A stretch of 64,000 bases of DNA, from the NCBI RefSeq assembly GCF_037325665.1, contig NC_090251.1, forward strand, positions 36,105,464 through 36,169,463, written 5' to 3'. The notes beneath the pieces are model-generated. The model searched no databases. It was not told where the DNA came from and was given only the letters and a program-made list of their open reading frames with translations. The position numbers and the translations under genes were made by a program. Shown here piece after piece: positions 33,127-43,393 of this stretch; the first letter of the stretch is position 1, and each line of letters begins with the position of its first letter. This DNA comes from Littorina saxatilis (taxonomy: Eukaryota; Mollusca; Gastropoda; Littorinimorpha; Littorinidae).

Positions 33127-34060
33127 TTTGATCCAAATTGAATGGAATAAAATAAGAGTCTTTGTCTGTATTATCTTTCTATATATATTTGCTTAGCACA
33201 AGGAATTCTCACTCTGGCATTTTGATCCTGATTTTAAAAAGGAATTGAATACTAAGAACAGTTTGTGTACTTGCTTGGTGAAAGTAATAGTCACTGATGT
33301 TTTGTCATAAATTCAAAATCATTTATCTTGAGAGAGATTGAGAAAGGGTATGAGAATGACTGCTTATTTGATCCACATTTGAAAATTGGTGCTTAGTCAT
33401 AAATTTAAAGGTACAAATCTTAAATCATGTGAAAGGATATGGGATTGGGAAATACTGCTGATTTGATCCATATTTTAGATTGAAAATTAAAACAAATTTT
33501 ATAGGTCTTCGTTATGTTTATGTATTTGTGGAGTGCATCTGTTTGGTGTTCAGTCAGAACTTGAAAGGTGCCTATCTTGATTGTGTAAAACTGAAGGGTA
33601 CAGGAATGATAGCTGATTTGTGACCCTCCACCACGAAATGAGTCGCATGTCACCTTGCGCGGTTCTGCGCTAGGCTTAATATAAGTCCGGAGAGTGTCTG
33701 GTAACAGTGTGTGGGTCACCTTAGTCACAGGCTTATAACTCAAACAGTTTTTGCTCTTTTCTAAAACGGGTTTCACCACTGGATAGAGCATAAAAAAACT
33801 CTTTATGACAATGTGAAAATATGAAAATCATGCAAAGGTGACATGCGACTCATTCCGTGGTGGAGGGTCACATTTGATTGAACTTTTGTGAAATGAAATA
33901 GAATGAAAGTGGACGCGAATTGTTTTAAGCCTTTGTTAGGGTTGTGTGGATATTTGTTTTGCATTAGTAACAGTCATTGTTTGTATGGATTTTAATGCAC
34001 TTTGGTGAAAAACGTGTCATGAAACTTACTTTGTTTAAAGGTGTCTACCTTCTCATGTGA
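33060..34060 (+). repeat. Decayed tandem copies of the PINX1 3' end
   Basis: The sequence that encodes the last residues (AAAGGGTATGGAAATGACTG, then CTGATTTGATCCAAATTG) recurs with changes at about 33346, 33432 and 33590, and the preceding TTTAAAGG..CAATCT phrase recurs near 33404, 33556 and 34036. Spacing is 85-240 bp. These look like old tandem copies that now form the 3' flank, the fourth being split by the MITE at 33619. Confidence 0.6.
33619..33872. mobile_element. MITE with TGTGACCCTCCACCACG ends
   Basis: The 254-bp unit has about 37-bp inverted ends: TGTGACCCTCCACCACG with ATGAGTCGCATGTCACCTT on the left, and the complement (AGGTGACATGCGACTCAT, GTGGTGGAGGGTCACA) on the right, with one or two mismatches. 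It interrupts a repeat of PINX1 3' sequence whose two halves rejoin as GCTGATTTGATTG when it is removed. Confidence 0.85.
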
Positions 34061-34078
34061 CCCATTATGCCAGCCACC

Positions 34079-34469
34079 GACTGACTACGTATTAGGGTTT
34101 AACGTCCTCTTAGACCAGTTGGCCTATATTGGGACAGGTGTTGGTAATACGCTGAAGATATGGTGTGATACTTTGATTCGAACAAGCCCGCTGTGGACGT
34201 CTTCTTTGACACACCAGCATTGGGGTTGTCTCGTCAAAGTATCGAAATACGATCATGATAATCAGAGACGAGAGATGATGCATGTGTATCTTCATGTTTT
34301 CCAAGCCCTGAGACTTTCGCTGTGAACTTGGGATCTTTTTCGTGCGCATATGTGCACACGGGCGTGTTCGGACACCGAATTGAGTCTGCACAAAGTTGAC
34401 TCCGAGAAATAAATATCTCGCCGAACTAGGGGATCGAACCCACGCTGATAGCGACAAACTGGCTACAAA
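34079..34469 (-). mobile_element. tRNA-derived SINE (family 1 relative), shortened head
   Basis: GCCAGCCACC flanks it on both sides (34069-34078 and 34470-34479), though part of this match overlaps the anticodon-arm sequence. On the - strand it contains GGGTTCGATCCCCTAGTTCG, CTCGGAGTCAACTTTGTGCA and GTGTCCGAACACGCCCGTG, like the 24832 copy, and it begins inside the tRNA-like head. Confidence 0.7.
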
Positions 34470-34855
34470 GCCAGCCACCACAAATATGACTCCATCAGAG
34501 ATGTAAATCAATTCAGAAAAACATTTCCTTTGCCAGGTTGTTAATTTTTGGCATGTGTTGGATGCTCTCATTCTGTGTAAAAGCATTGGACAGATCTGCG
34601 ATGATTAACATGTTTGTTTAGACGAGAAAGAGATAGGGGACAAAGATTAGTTACTGTAAACTTTCGTTTTTCAGTTGTGAGTGTTGCTGATTTTAGCTAA
34701 TAGTTTTTTGAAGAATGAATTCAACCTGGAAGATTTTTTCGATTGATTTTTAGAGAACATGATGTATACTTCTACTTCTAGGTATGATTGTCTGTGCAAC
34801 TCTACTGTCTTTCATGCATGAAAAGGACAACCTTTGTTTTGCAATTAGATGGTCA

Positions 34856-35148
34856 GAAATAACTCAAGTTTTTATGGGTTGTGAAAGAGTTGCTTTCCCT
34901 TGTTTGTCCTTGCTTTTCCATGGATTGGAAACACTGAGTCAAGCAACACGTGACTTTGTAGGCCAATCACTAGCGAATGGCGTGTCTATAAGCGGCGACG
35001 ATCTGTGCCAGTGAAATCATGCAAACGACGAGTGATACCCCGGTTGGGGTCGAGCGACCACGTGTGGAGAAGTCGCACGTGTGTTGTTTGGCTTGGTGTT
35101 TGCAAGGAAGTGCAACTTTTGCACAACCCATAAAACCTGACTTATTTC
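34856..35148. mobile_element. MITE with GAAATAA..GGGTTGTG inverted ends
   Basis: GAAATAACTCAAGTTTTTATGGGTTGTG at the left is mirrored at the right by CACAACCCATAAAACCTGAC then TTATTTC, with a few mismatches. The interior is non-coding. It is a relative of the hairpin element at 17708-17934. Confidence 0.72.
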
Positions 35149-35944
35149 TGGAATGCGTCGATTTCCCTCTGGGCATTTCCTCAGCTGCAATATTGAATGA
35201 TAATTAAACATCTTGAGGAAAGATAACCCTTGTTGCTTTGTGGTGTTTGATAATTTCTATTTGTCTATGTGCTTGTAAATACATGTATTTCCTGTTTGTG
35301 TGTTCGTCTGCTTTTTTTAAAATTTGTTCTTTATTTGCTCTTAAATTCAACCTTCCCATATGAGCTGACAAGCTTATCCATAATTAAAAGTTTTGTGTGT
35401 GTGTGATGTGTGCAATTGAAGTATTGCAATATTTACAGGTGCGTTTTGGATATTGTTAGAGTAAGGACAGATACATGTAAGATTAAGATTGTGCCCAGAA
35501 CGTCTATCCTTATGTATTAACGATCACTCTCTCTCTTACACACACAGACACGTAAGAAACCGTTGTTCATGAGCTAACAATACTTTTATTACTGCCTCCA
35601 GTTTGCTTTCCGTAACGCAATAAAATTCCAGTGGGCAAGACTGCACTACGATGCAGAGAAAACGGAATGAATCCAGAGAAAAAATGGAATGAATCCAGTA
35701 AAGAAATGATGGACAGTATGTAACAAAAGTGACAAGTCACAACAGAATACCAAAAATTGGACACAAAACTTGATTATGTGTGTGACAAAGTCTCAAAATA
35801 TTGCACCAAAGAGACAATTACAAGCAGTTGAACAGTGATACCAAGGAGGTACAGAAATGTCAAGGTACATTCCAACAAATATAATCCATGTCTGGTATCA
35901 CAAATCAATGCAGGCTTCTACAAGAGATAAGAGCTACTTCAACA

Positions 35945-36482
35945 TTAAAGGTGGTCGTCTACATTTTTGCTTTTTTTCAATAATCTTATGGTTCGATTTC
36001 ACTAAAAAGTTACGTCAGATGATGAATGAACCATGGGGAAAAAAGTTATAGAAAAAAAAATATATGTAAAAAAATTTTTAATTTTGGGTAGCGTGACTCA
36101 CGCTTCCAATATTTTGTTTTCTGTTTGCTGAGAACATGTGCTTGGCCTAAAAATACTGACCAATCAAATTCATGTCACTATGCTTATAGCCACGCCCAAA
36201 CAAGTGCAGCAACAGTTTGACACTGGAGCGCTGTCCACGCTTTTTTTTAAACGCACGAAATGCATGGGATTTGAGAGGAGTTTTGCGCTTGGCATTTTCC
36301 AAATAAGGATATTTTACTATGAGTACTACGCTGGAATACTACAATGAATTTTCAAACGGCTACACTGGCTTTGTCTTTCCTGATAGAAAGGGGGTGTATT
36401 GTTGAAATTTGTAGATAATTGACTCTGCATTTTAATGGTCAAATGGCGATTTCGGTATAAAAATGTAGACGAGGACCTTTAA
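35945..36482. mobile_element. MITE with TTAAAGGTGGTCGTCTAC ends
   Basis: The 24-bp end at 35945-35968 is inverted at 36459-36482 with two mismatches. The outer four bases are TTAA on both sides, which may be the target duplication. The interior is AT-rich and non-coding. Confidence 0.7.
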
Positions 36483-36620
36483 CATGTATCAAAACTCAAC
36501 GGCCTTGTTACTTTCTGTGCAGTGGTGTTTTTATTTTAACACAATTAATTTCGTACCGAACAGTAACATCAATGTCAATCTAGGAAATTAATTCAGCAAA
36601 ACATTCCCCTCTGCATGGGA

Positions 36621-36896
36621 TTGTTTGTTTGTTTGCTTAACGCCCAGCCGACCACGAAGGGCCATATCAGGGCGGTGCTGCTTTGACATATAACGTGCGC
36701 TACACACAAGACGGAAGTCGCAGCACAGGTTTCATGTCTCACCCAGTCACATTATTCTGACACCGGACCAACCAGTCCTAGCATTAACCCCATAATGCCA
36801 GACGCCAGGCCGAGCAGCCACTAGAACACGGCCGGGGTTCGAACCCACGACCTCCCGATCACGGGGCGGACGCCTTACCACTAGGCCACCGTGCCG
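36621..36896 (-). mobile_element. tRNA-derived SINE (family 3), full-length
   Basis: It is flanked by the 13-bp duplication CCTCTGCATGGGA (36608-36620 and 36897-36909). On the - strand the head is CGGCACGGTGGCCTAGTGG, then GGTCGTGGGTTCGAACCCCG, and the 3' tail is CAAACAAACAAACAA. The body differs from families 1 and 2. Confidence 0.9.
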
Positions 36897-36940
36897 CCTC
36901 TGCATGGGAAGCAGCGAGACTGTTGATTGTTGGCAAGTAT

Positions 36941-37299
36941 CTTCTTCTACGTTCGTGGGCTGAAACCCCCACGTATACTCGTGTTTTTTGCACGAGTGGA
37001 ATTTTACGTGTATGACCGTTTTTACCATTTAGGCAGCCATACGCCGCTTTCGGAGGAAGCATGCTGGGTATTTTCGTGTTTCTATAACCCACCGAACTCT
37101 GACATGGATTACAGGATCTTTTCCGTGCGCACTTGGTCTTGTGCTTGCGTGTACACACGAAGGGGGATAAGACACTAGCAGGTCTGCACATAAGTTGACC
37201 TGGGAGATTGGAAAAATCTCCACACTTAACCCACCAGGCGGCCACAGCCGGGATTCGAACCCTCAACCTTCCGATTAAGAGGCCGACGTCTTACCACCA
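36941..37299 (-). mobile_element. tRNA-derived SINE (family 1), full-length
   Basis: The 12-bp duplication GTTGGCAAGTAT flanks it (36929-36940 and 37300-37311). Head, body and GAAG tail match the copies at 21582 and 24832. It sits 44 bp from the family-3 SINE; both interrupt an older dispersed repeat. Confidence 0.9.
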
Positions 37300-37311
37300 G
37301 TTGGCAAGTAT

Positions 37312-39991
37312 AAGTTGAAGGATTATTTCATTCCATATAAAAGCCGAAGCAGATTTGTACAAGATTGTGTGCGTAAGAAGGGTTTTACCTTTAACAGTGA
37401 TGCATGTACCAACAAAAGTTACATGGTACAGAAATGTTATGGAACCATAGTGCTCACTTTACTGTGAATGTCATTTTTTGATGGTGATGGAATGAAAAAG
37501 TTTGAAAAAAAAATTACCTCAAACTTATGGGACATTCAGTGGGACTGTATAAAAAGAGGTTTACCATAGTATGTAGCAGATAAAGCTCAGACAGAAATTC
37601 CTTCAATGCCAGCGTTTGGCTGCATGTGGCTTTAGGAATCTTTTTTGAAATTTTGATACAAAATGGCACCGGTGCTATCTGCTGCAAATGTGAACCTATT
37701 TATAATTGTTTCTCATTTTTATATTGTTCAGAAATCCGCAAATTCACATAAGTGGGAGCCCTGTGTATATGCTGCTTCAATTCAGACCTGTCGTGCAAAA
37801 TGTAATTAAACCCTAGAACTGTTAACATGTTTACTACCATTCACCTTATTTTCAGTGTGTGAGTGCATGTGTCGGCGCTGTCTGTGTAATGTGATTCACT
37901 GCCCCTATGATCTGAAAATAAATATTGTCTCAACTGTTTGTTATAGCTGTTACTACTCATGAAAATGTTAATGCTGATACCCCAAGGAGTCATCGACAAA
38001 ATATTTCATGGCAGCAAGACAACAAAGACTAGGCCAAACAAAATGAATTACCATATACATGCATATAAACATGTATTTGTCATACATTGTATAATGCAGA
38101 TCATAGCCATTCTGTGAGCAAACAAAATAAATGCAGAAAAGTAATAATACAGTTCAGTAAACAATGAAAATACCATATGAGCCCAAATAAATATACTGCA
38201 AACAGAGTAACAACAAAGACAATCATGTTATGCGAGCATAATTAGCCCTCTACCTGTATCACACAAGAAATATTGCACATAATTTACTTCATCACAAAAA
38301 ATGCTGGAACAATTTCTTCATACATGAAAACATGATTTCTAAATGCATTTTCAAAACGACATTAACAAAGGTACCTGGAATAACAGGGCCCTCTGATGAC
38401 AGGACAATTCCCATGAAAGGACACCTGCTGTCCCTTGGTCTACTTTTCTCACCGAAACCTGCTACGAAAAGCCACCTGCAATACACCAGTTAACAGTTTC
38501 GGCGTTTACATGGAACGAAGAAGGAAAGCGGAAGAGGAAGAAGTACAAACATACTCGCAAAACACAATCTGCGCACGCGTTCAAATCAAAGGGGCGGAAA
38601 AAAGGAAAATCGCGTGTTTGTGTGCCCGATGTAATCCTTAGAACCTTTACACTCTTTCTTCGAACACTCAAAAGCAACTTCAGGGCTGGAAGACTACAAA
38701 ATTGCACTTTCTGCCGACTGAATCTACGCTTTCTCAAATTAACCGGAACAGGAAGAAGAAGAAAAACATTCGAAAAAACAATCTGCGGATGCGCATTTTC
38801 TCAAAAACAGGAAACCGGAAGAGGAAAAAGAAGCAAAAGTGCTCGTAGAAAAAGATGTGCGCATGTGCAAATCCAAAATGGCCGAGGAACTGTTAATCGG
38901 TGTATAAAGGGTAACTTTCGCCTGGTCCAAACGGTGTCCTTTCATTGCAGTGATCACTAAACCAACTTTATCCAGTGCTGAAACCTTTCACAACATGATT
39001 CGGAAATAAATCACCGGAGTTGCCATGACTACCAGAGAAATTATGCTCCACAGTTCACAAGGCAAAAAAAGGCATTGGAACGTTTTATATGTGGCTAACA
39101 TACCAAAAATACATGGTACAACAAAAAACTTACCCAAAAGTAAATATAGTGTCTATAATGATTAAACAATAAAACATGCCGCACAAATACACGTTAAATG
39201 AGGATTGTCAAATGTTTCAGCTAGCAACAGTAGAAACTGAGACCAAGAGGTGTAAAAAGCATGAAATAATTTGAAATGAATCACCTCCATTTCAGAAAAT
39301 GTTCTGTGAAATCAAACGTGGCTCATGTAAAGAAGCTAAAATACACACTAAACAAATAAAATGAATATAAAAATAATTATATTTAAAAAGAATAATGGAA
39401 TGTGTCCTCACAGAAAAATTACAAGACTATAAGTCTAAGCCAATGTGCGAGTATGATCTATGTTAAGATACGAAGACATAGAGAATAGGTTCTCAAAATC
39501 ATGGCCACTGGTGAGTGCGTAGTTCTGTAGATAAAAAAGCAATCATAATGAAGGTAAAAAAAATTCAGGTGAAAGGACTAACAACAAAAAACATGGCAGT
39601 GAGATCCAACCAAGATAAATGCACAAGACAAAATTGCCAATATTTTCAGAACTCAGGGATGTGATTAGACACTGACAGTCAACAAAGTGCCTGAACTTCT
39701 TTCAAATCACCAATAACTTTGACTTCATTTCGGCAGATTTGCACAACAAAAATGTCATGGTGCGAGAAATAAGATGCCAAGGACTGCCTAAAATTTTGGA
39801 AAATAGCCAAAACTTCAAGGCCGTTTCTGCCAATTTTCAAAAGAAAACAAATCCGAATAACATCCTTGGGAGCTATGCAGTGCATGTTGGATTTTTCAGA
39901 TCCTTTCAATCCGTGGAACATGGTTCCATCAGTATGCTTGCTATCAAAAGAGTCCATGCTGTGAACACCTTTACCGCCTGGCAAGACATAT
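37312..39991. other. Gene-free stretch between PINX1 and RUNDC1, left of DIRS-B
   Basis: I find no gene or clear mobile element here. The only structure is at about 38510-38890, where a purine-rich ~70-100-bp unit containing an AATCTGCG(C/G)A(C/T)GCG-like core appears about three times. The rest is AT-rich with no repeat I can define. Confidence 0.5.
38510..38890. repeat. Three diverged purine-rich units with NRF1-like cores
   Basis: GGAAGAGGAAGAAG followed by ACAATCTGCGCACGCG (38524-38580), GGAAGAAGAAGAAAAAC with CAATCTGCGGATGCGC (38751-38797) and GGAAGAGGAAAAAGAAGC with GATGTGCGCATGTGC (38817-38868) share the same order. The cores resemble the palindromic GCGCATGCGC motif. This could be a promoter or an old tandem repeat. 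Confidence 0.45.
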
Positions 39992-40031
39992 TCCAAAATT
40001 TTAATAATAAATTTTCATTTAATTAATATAC

Positions 40032-40204
40032 TTACCCAACTCACATATAGCAATTAACTCTAGTTCAGTGCTGGTAACGCTGTACGCGTTCCCCTTGGTA
40101 ACAAGGGAGACCACCCTAAAAAAAAGTGATCCATCCCATAATATCAGACCGATGTCCGGTCCAACATCCGTATGCGTGCGCATACGCCGCCATTTGTATC
40201 ATTC
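40032..40204 (+). repeat. DIRS-B left inverted terminal repeat
   Basis: This arm is the reverse complement of 45523-45695 with no visible difference. It contains GCCGCCATTTG near its inner end. Confidence 0.9.
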
Positions 40205-40274
40205 GAACGAAGCCCAACTCACTACTTTTTTAGAACCCAATACCACCACAGCGGGGAGGCGGGAGGGTTTAAAC

Positions 40275-40375
40275 GATGTGAGTTGGGTAAGTATATTAAT
40301 TAAATGAAAATTTATTATTAAAATTTTGGATTAAATTACATATTATTACCCAACTCACATATAGCAGATTGCTAC
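40275..40375 (+). repeat. DIRS-B internal complementary region
   Basis: It joins the complement of the outer left end (through 40330) to the complement of the outer right end (from 40330). Confidence 0.88.
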
Positions 40376-40401
40376 TATAGGTGGTGGGTACTTACCAAAA
40401 A

Positions 40402-42099
40402 CTAGGCATGCAGGACTTGTCCCGCCGCTACCATGGCAGGCAGCGCGGAGCTCCCATCCTGTCTTACAGAAGCGACGTCTCTGAGGTAATAATTGACGAA
40501 GATGTCCTCAGAGCGCCAGTACGCAGCTTCCAGTACCTCGGCTAGCTTGCCGGACCGAAGAACTGCCACTGAGGATGCCCAGGCTCTCGCCTCATGGGTT
40601 CTAGCCGCGGTGAGAGGCAACACTGCCCTAATATCAACCGACTGCACTTGCCACCAGGCATATGCTCGTTTGATCAGAGTGGAGATCCATTTGGCCAGAG
40701 TCACCTTAGCTATATCCTTACACCTAGCCGTGTTTAAAGATATGAAAAGAAGCTTTTGACTTTCTGACCTAACAGGCCGAGTTCGAGACAGGTAACATCG
40801 GAGAGCTCTCACAGGACAATTTGCAATATCGGGATCTCCAGGAGCCAAAATCTTGCTCAAGGGTGGGATGCGCAAGATTGGAGAAAGCTGGCCAGGTTTC
40901 TGGTTTTTCGTGAGAAAACCGGGAACAAATTTGAGAGAAATGGAACCATCCTTCTCGAACGCAATATCCTTGTCTAAACCCGACAAAGAGTGCACCTCAC
41001 TACCTCTCCTCGAAGTAGAGAGAAGCGTTAAAAACACAGTCTTACGCGTCAAATCGGCCAAACTGGCTGACAAAAGAGGCTCGAACTCATCCGAGGCTAA
41101 GAAACGTAAGACCAGGAACAAATCCCATGCAGGGAGAAGCGATTTTGAACGAGCTGCTAAAAGGGCAGCCCCCTTAATAACACTAGCGATAACCCCTCCG
41201 AGCGAAATTTTGTGGCCTAATTGCGCGAGAGTCGAAGAGATCGCCGACCTCCGGACCCTAATAGAAGAGGGAGAAGCCCCCTGATCAGCCAACCAAGACA
41301 AATGGTTGGCTACATGAATAGACCTAGGTGAAAGAGGTTTAACCCCGTTAAGCGCGCACCACCTAGACCAAGAGGTCCAGTGCGATGAGTAAACCGAAGA
41401 CGTCGATTTTCTATGTGCATGTCCAACGAATCTCAGAGTAGGGGAAGAGGCCCCTGCCCTACGCAAAGCGCTTCGGACAGAATCCACGCGTGAAGGGCCA
41501 GGATCTGTGGGTTCTCGTGCTGAACGCCTGACCGAGGCTGCACGAGATCTCCTCTTTTCAGGGCGAGAGGGATCGGGGGCCGAACTGCTAGACGCAGTAG
41601 GTCGGGAAACCAGTGCTGGCTTGGCCACAGAGGAGCGACCAGAACCAGCGCTGGTTTCTCTAAGTCCACTTTCCTGAGGACTTTGCCTAAGAGGCAGAAC
41701 GGAGGGAAAGCATACGCCGGAAGATCTGACCAATCCACTTCCAGAGCATTCACCTTCCAGGCCAGAGGATCCGGGAAGGGGGACACAAAGAGAGGAAGTC
41801 TCGCCGAAAACCTCGTCGCAAAGAGATCTATCTTGGGCTTGTCGATCTGCGACCAAAGCCGCTGCAAGGACTGGTGTGTGAGAGTCCACTCTGAATGAAC
41901 AATCCTGTCCCCTCTGCTCAAAGTGTCTGCAAGGACGTTCAGACTGCCCTTCAAGTACACTGCTGACAACAGAATGTGCTGGGCGTGACACCACTTGAGA
42001 ATGCGACATGCAATGTCGGAAAGACTGTGAGACCGAGTCCCCCCCTGCTTGTTCACATACGACGCCACAGACATGTTGTCGGTGTGTGAAGACGTACAT
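40402..42099 (-). CDS. DIRS-B tyrosine recombinase part
   Basis: About 565 residues are open. Recombinase landmarks are TSRRGSEVHSLSG, THEARAWASSVAVLRS (H-x-x-R) and VNYYLRDVAS (tyrosine). An N-terminal SAM-like region (STSSVYSSHWTSWSRWC) precedes the catalytic domain. This is the enzyme expected to insert the circular DNA form. Fossil element part; extent approximate. Confidence 0.85.
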   Translation of the reverse strand: MYVFTHRQHVCGVVCEQAGGDSVSQSFRHCMSHSQVVSRPAHSVVSSVLEGQSERPCRHFEQRGQDCSFRVDSHTPVLAAALVADRQAQDRSLCDEVFGETSSLCVPLPGSSGLEGECSGSGLVRSSGVCFPSVLPLRQSPQESGLRETSAGSGRSSVAKPALVSRPTASSSSAPDPSRPEKRRSRAASVRRSAREPTDPGPSRVDSVRSALRRAGASSPTLRFVGHAHRKSTSSVYSSHWTSWSRWCALNGVKPLSPRSIHVANHLSWLADQGASPSSIRVRRSAISSTLAQLGHKISLGGVIASVIKGAALLAARSKSLLPAWDLFLVLRFLASDEFEPLLSASLADLTRKTVFLTLLSTSRRGSEVHSLSGLDKDIAFEKDGSISLKFVPGFLTKNQKPGQLSPILRIPPLSKILAPGDPDIANCPVRALRCYLSRTRPVRSESQKLLFISLNTARCKDIAKVTLAKWISTLIKRAYAWWQVQSVDIRAVLPLTAARTHEARAWASSVAVLRSGKLAEVLEAAYWRSEDIFVNYYLRDVASVRQDGSSALPAMVAAGQVLHA

Positions 42100-43390
42100 G
42101 ACTGCCCTCCAGGAAAGGCTTGAACGCTAGAAGCGCCAGGGAAACGGCCTCCAACTCCAGTACATTGATATGTAGGGAGGCCTGAGAGCAATCCCAAAGT
42201 CCCGAAACCATGTGCTCGTCCAGATGAGCACCCCACCCCGTCAGAGATGCGTCCGTAAACAACTCTCTCTCCGGCGGTGGACGAACAATGGGAACACCCC
42301 GGAACAAATCCGGAAGAAGCCAAACACCTGTGGTCTGCTGAAACCAAGTTCCCAGAGCGATCGGAACACTCCAGTCCTGGGATGTCTGATCCCACCTTGA
42401 CTGCAGGGAGGCCTGAAAAGGCCTCTTGTGAACCCTGCCCAACGGAATGAGGGAAGCCATGGATTCCATCTGACCCAGAACCGAAGTCAGAACCCTTGCA
42501 CTGGCGTGATTCTCTCCGTAGAGAGACCGAATCAGACCCTGAAGCTTGTCGATCCGCCTTTGAGACGGACGGACAGACCACCGAAGTGTGTCGAATTCCA
42601 TGCCCAGGTAAGTAAACGTCTGGGATGGTTCCAACTCGGATTTTGTCAGGTTGACAGAGAAACCCAGCAGTGCCGCCCGGCTCAGCACCCTGTGCGTATG
42701 AGCCTCGCAAAGCCCCCTGTTCTGGTGAAGGATTAACCAATCGTCCAGGTATGCTCTGAGACGGATGCCTTCCTGTCTCACAAGAGCGCAAAGCTGCCTG
42801 ACCACAATCGTGAAAATCCACGGGGCTAAAGACAGGCCGAACGGCAGAGCCCTGAACTGGTAAGCTTTGCCGCCCCAAGGGAAGCAAAGCCACTTCCTGT
42901 CCGCGACATGTATGAGGACGTGAAAGTAAGCGTCTGTAAGATCGATCGACGTTGCCCAATCTCCCGGCCGTAAGGCCTCCCGAACCGAAGTTGGAGTTTC
43001 CATGGTAAACTTGATTACTCTCAGAAACTTGTTCAAAGGAGAAAGATCTAACACCGGCCTCCACGCCCCCGAGGCTTTCGGCACTACGAAAAGTCTGCCG
43101 TAAAACCCCGGTGACCGCGCGTCCAAGACCTCCTCTATAGCTCCCTTGAGCAGCAGAGCCGAGACCTCCTCCTGGACCGCGTTCCGTGCCACCAAATCCT
43201 TTGGCGCCCTGCAGGGTGGGATTATCCTGACCAGGGGAGCCTTCTGCCCTGACCAGAGAAGCCGGAACCCCGAACACACTATCCCCGTGACCCACTTGCT
43301 GGCCACCAGTTGCAGCCAGGAAGAAAGGGCCCTGGACGGGCCGCCGGCTACAACTAGCGCGGGGGCCACCGGGATGTGTTGTTCGGGGAA
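41600..43390 (-). CDS. DIRS-B reverse transcriptase / RNase H part (approximate extent)
   Basis: RT motifs DLTDAYFHVLIHVADRKWL, FRALPFGLSLAPWIFTIVV and AYLDDWLILHQN are clear. RNase H signals follow (LFTDASLTGWGAH, WTDNMSVASYVNKQGGTRS, LADTLSRGD) and then the DIRS-typical DLFATRFSARLPLFVSPFPD and LVAPLWPSQHWFPDLL. It overlaps the start of the recombinase part. Confidence 0.85.
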
Positions 43391-43393
43391 GTT

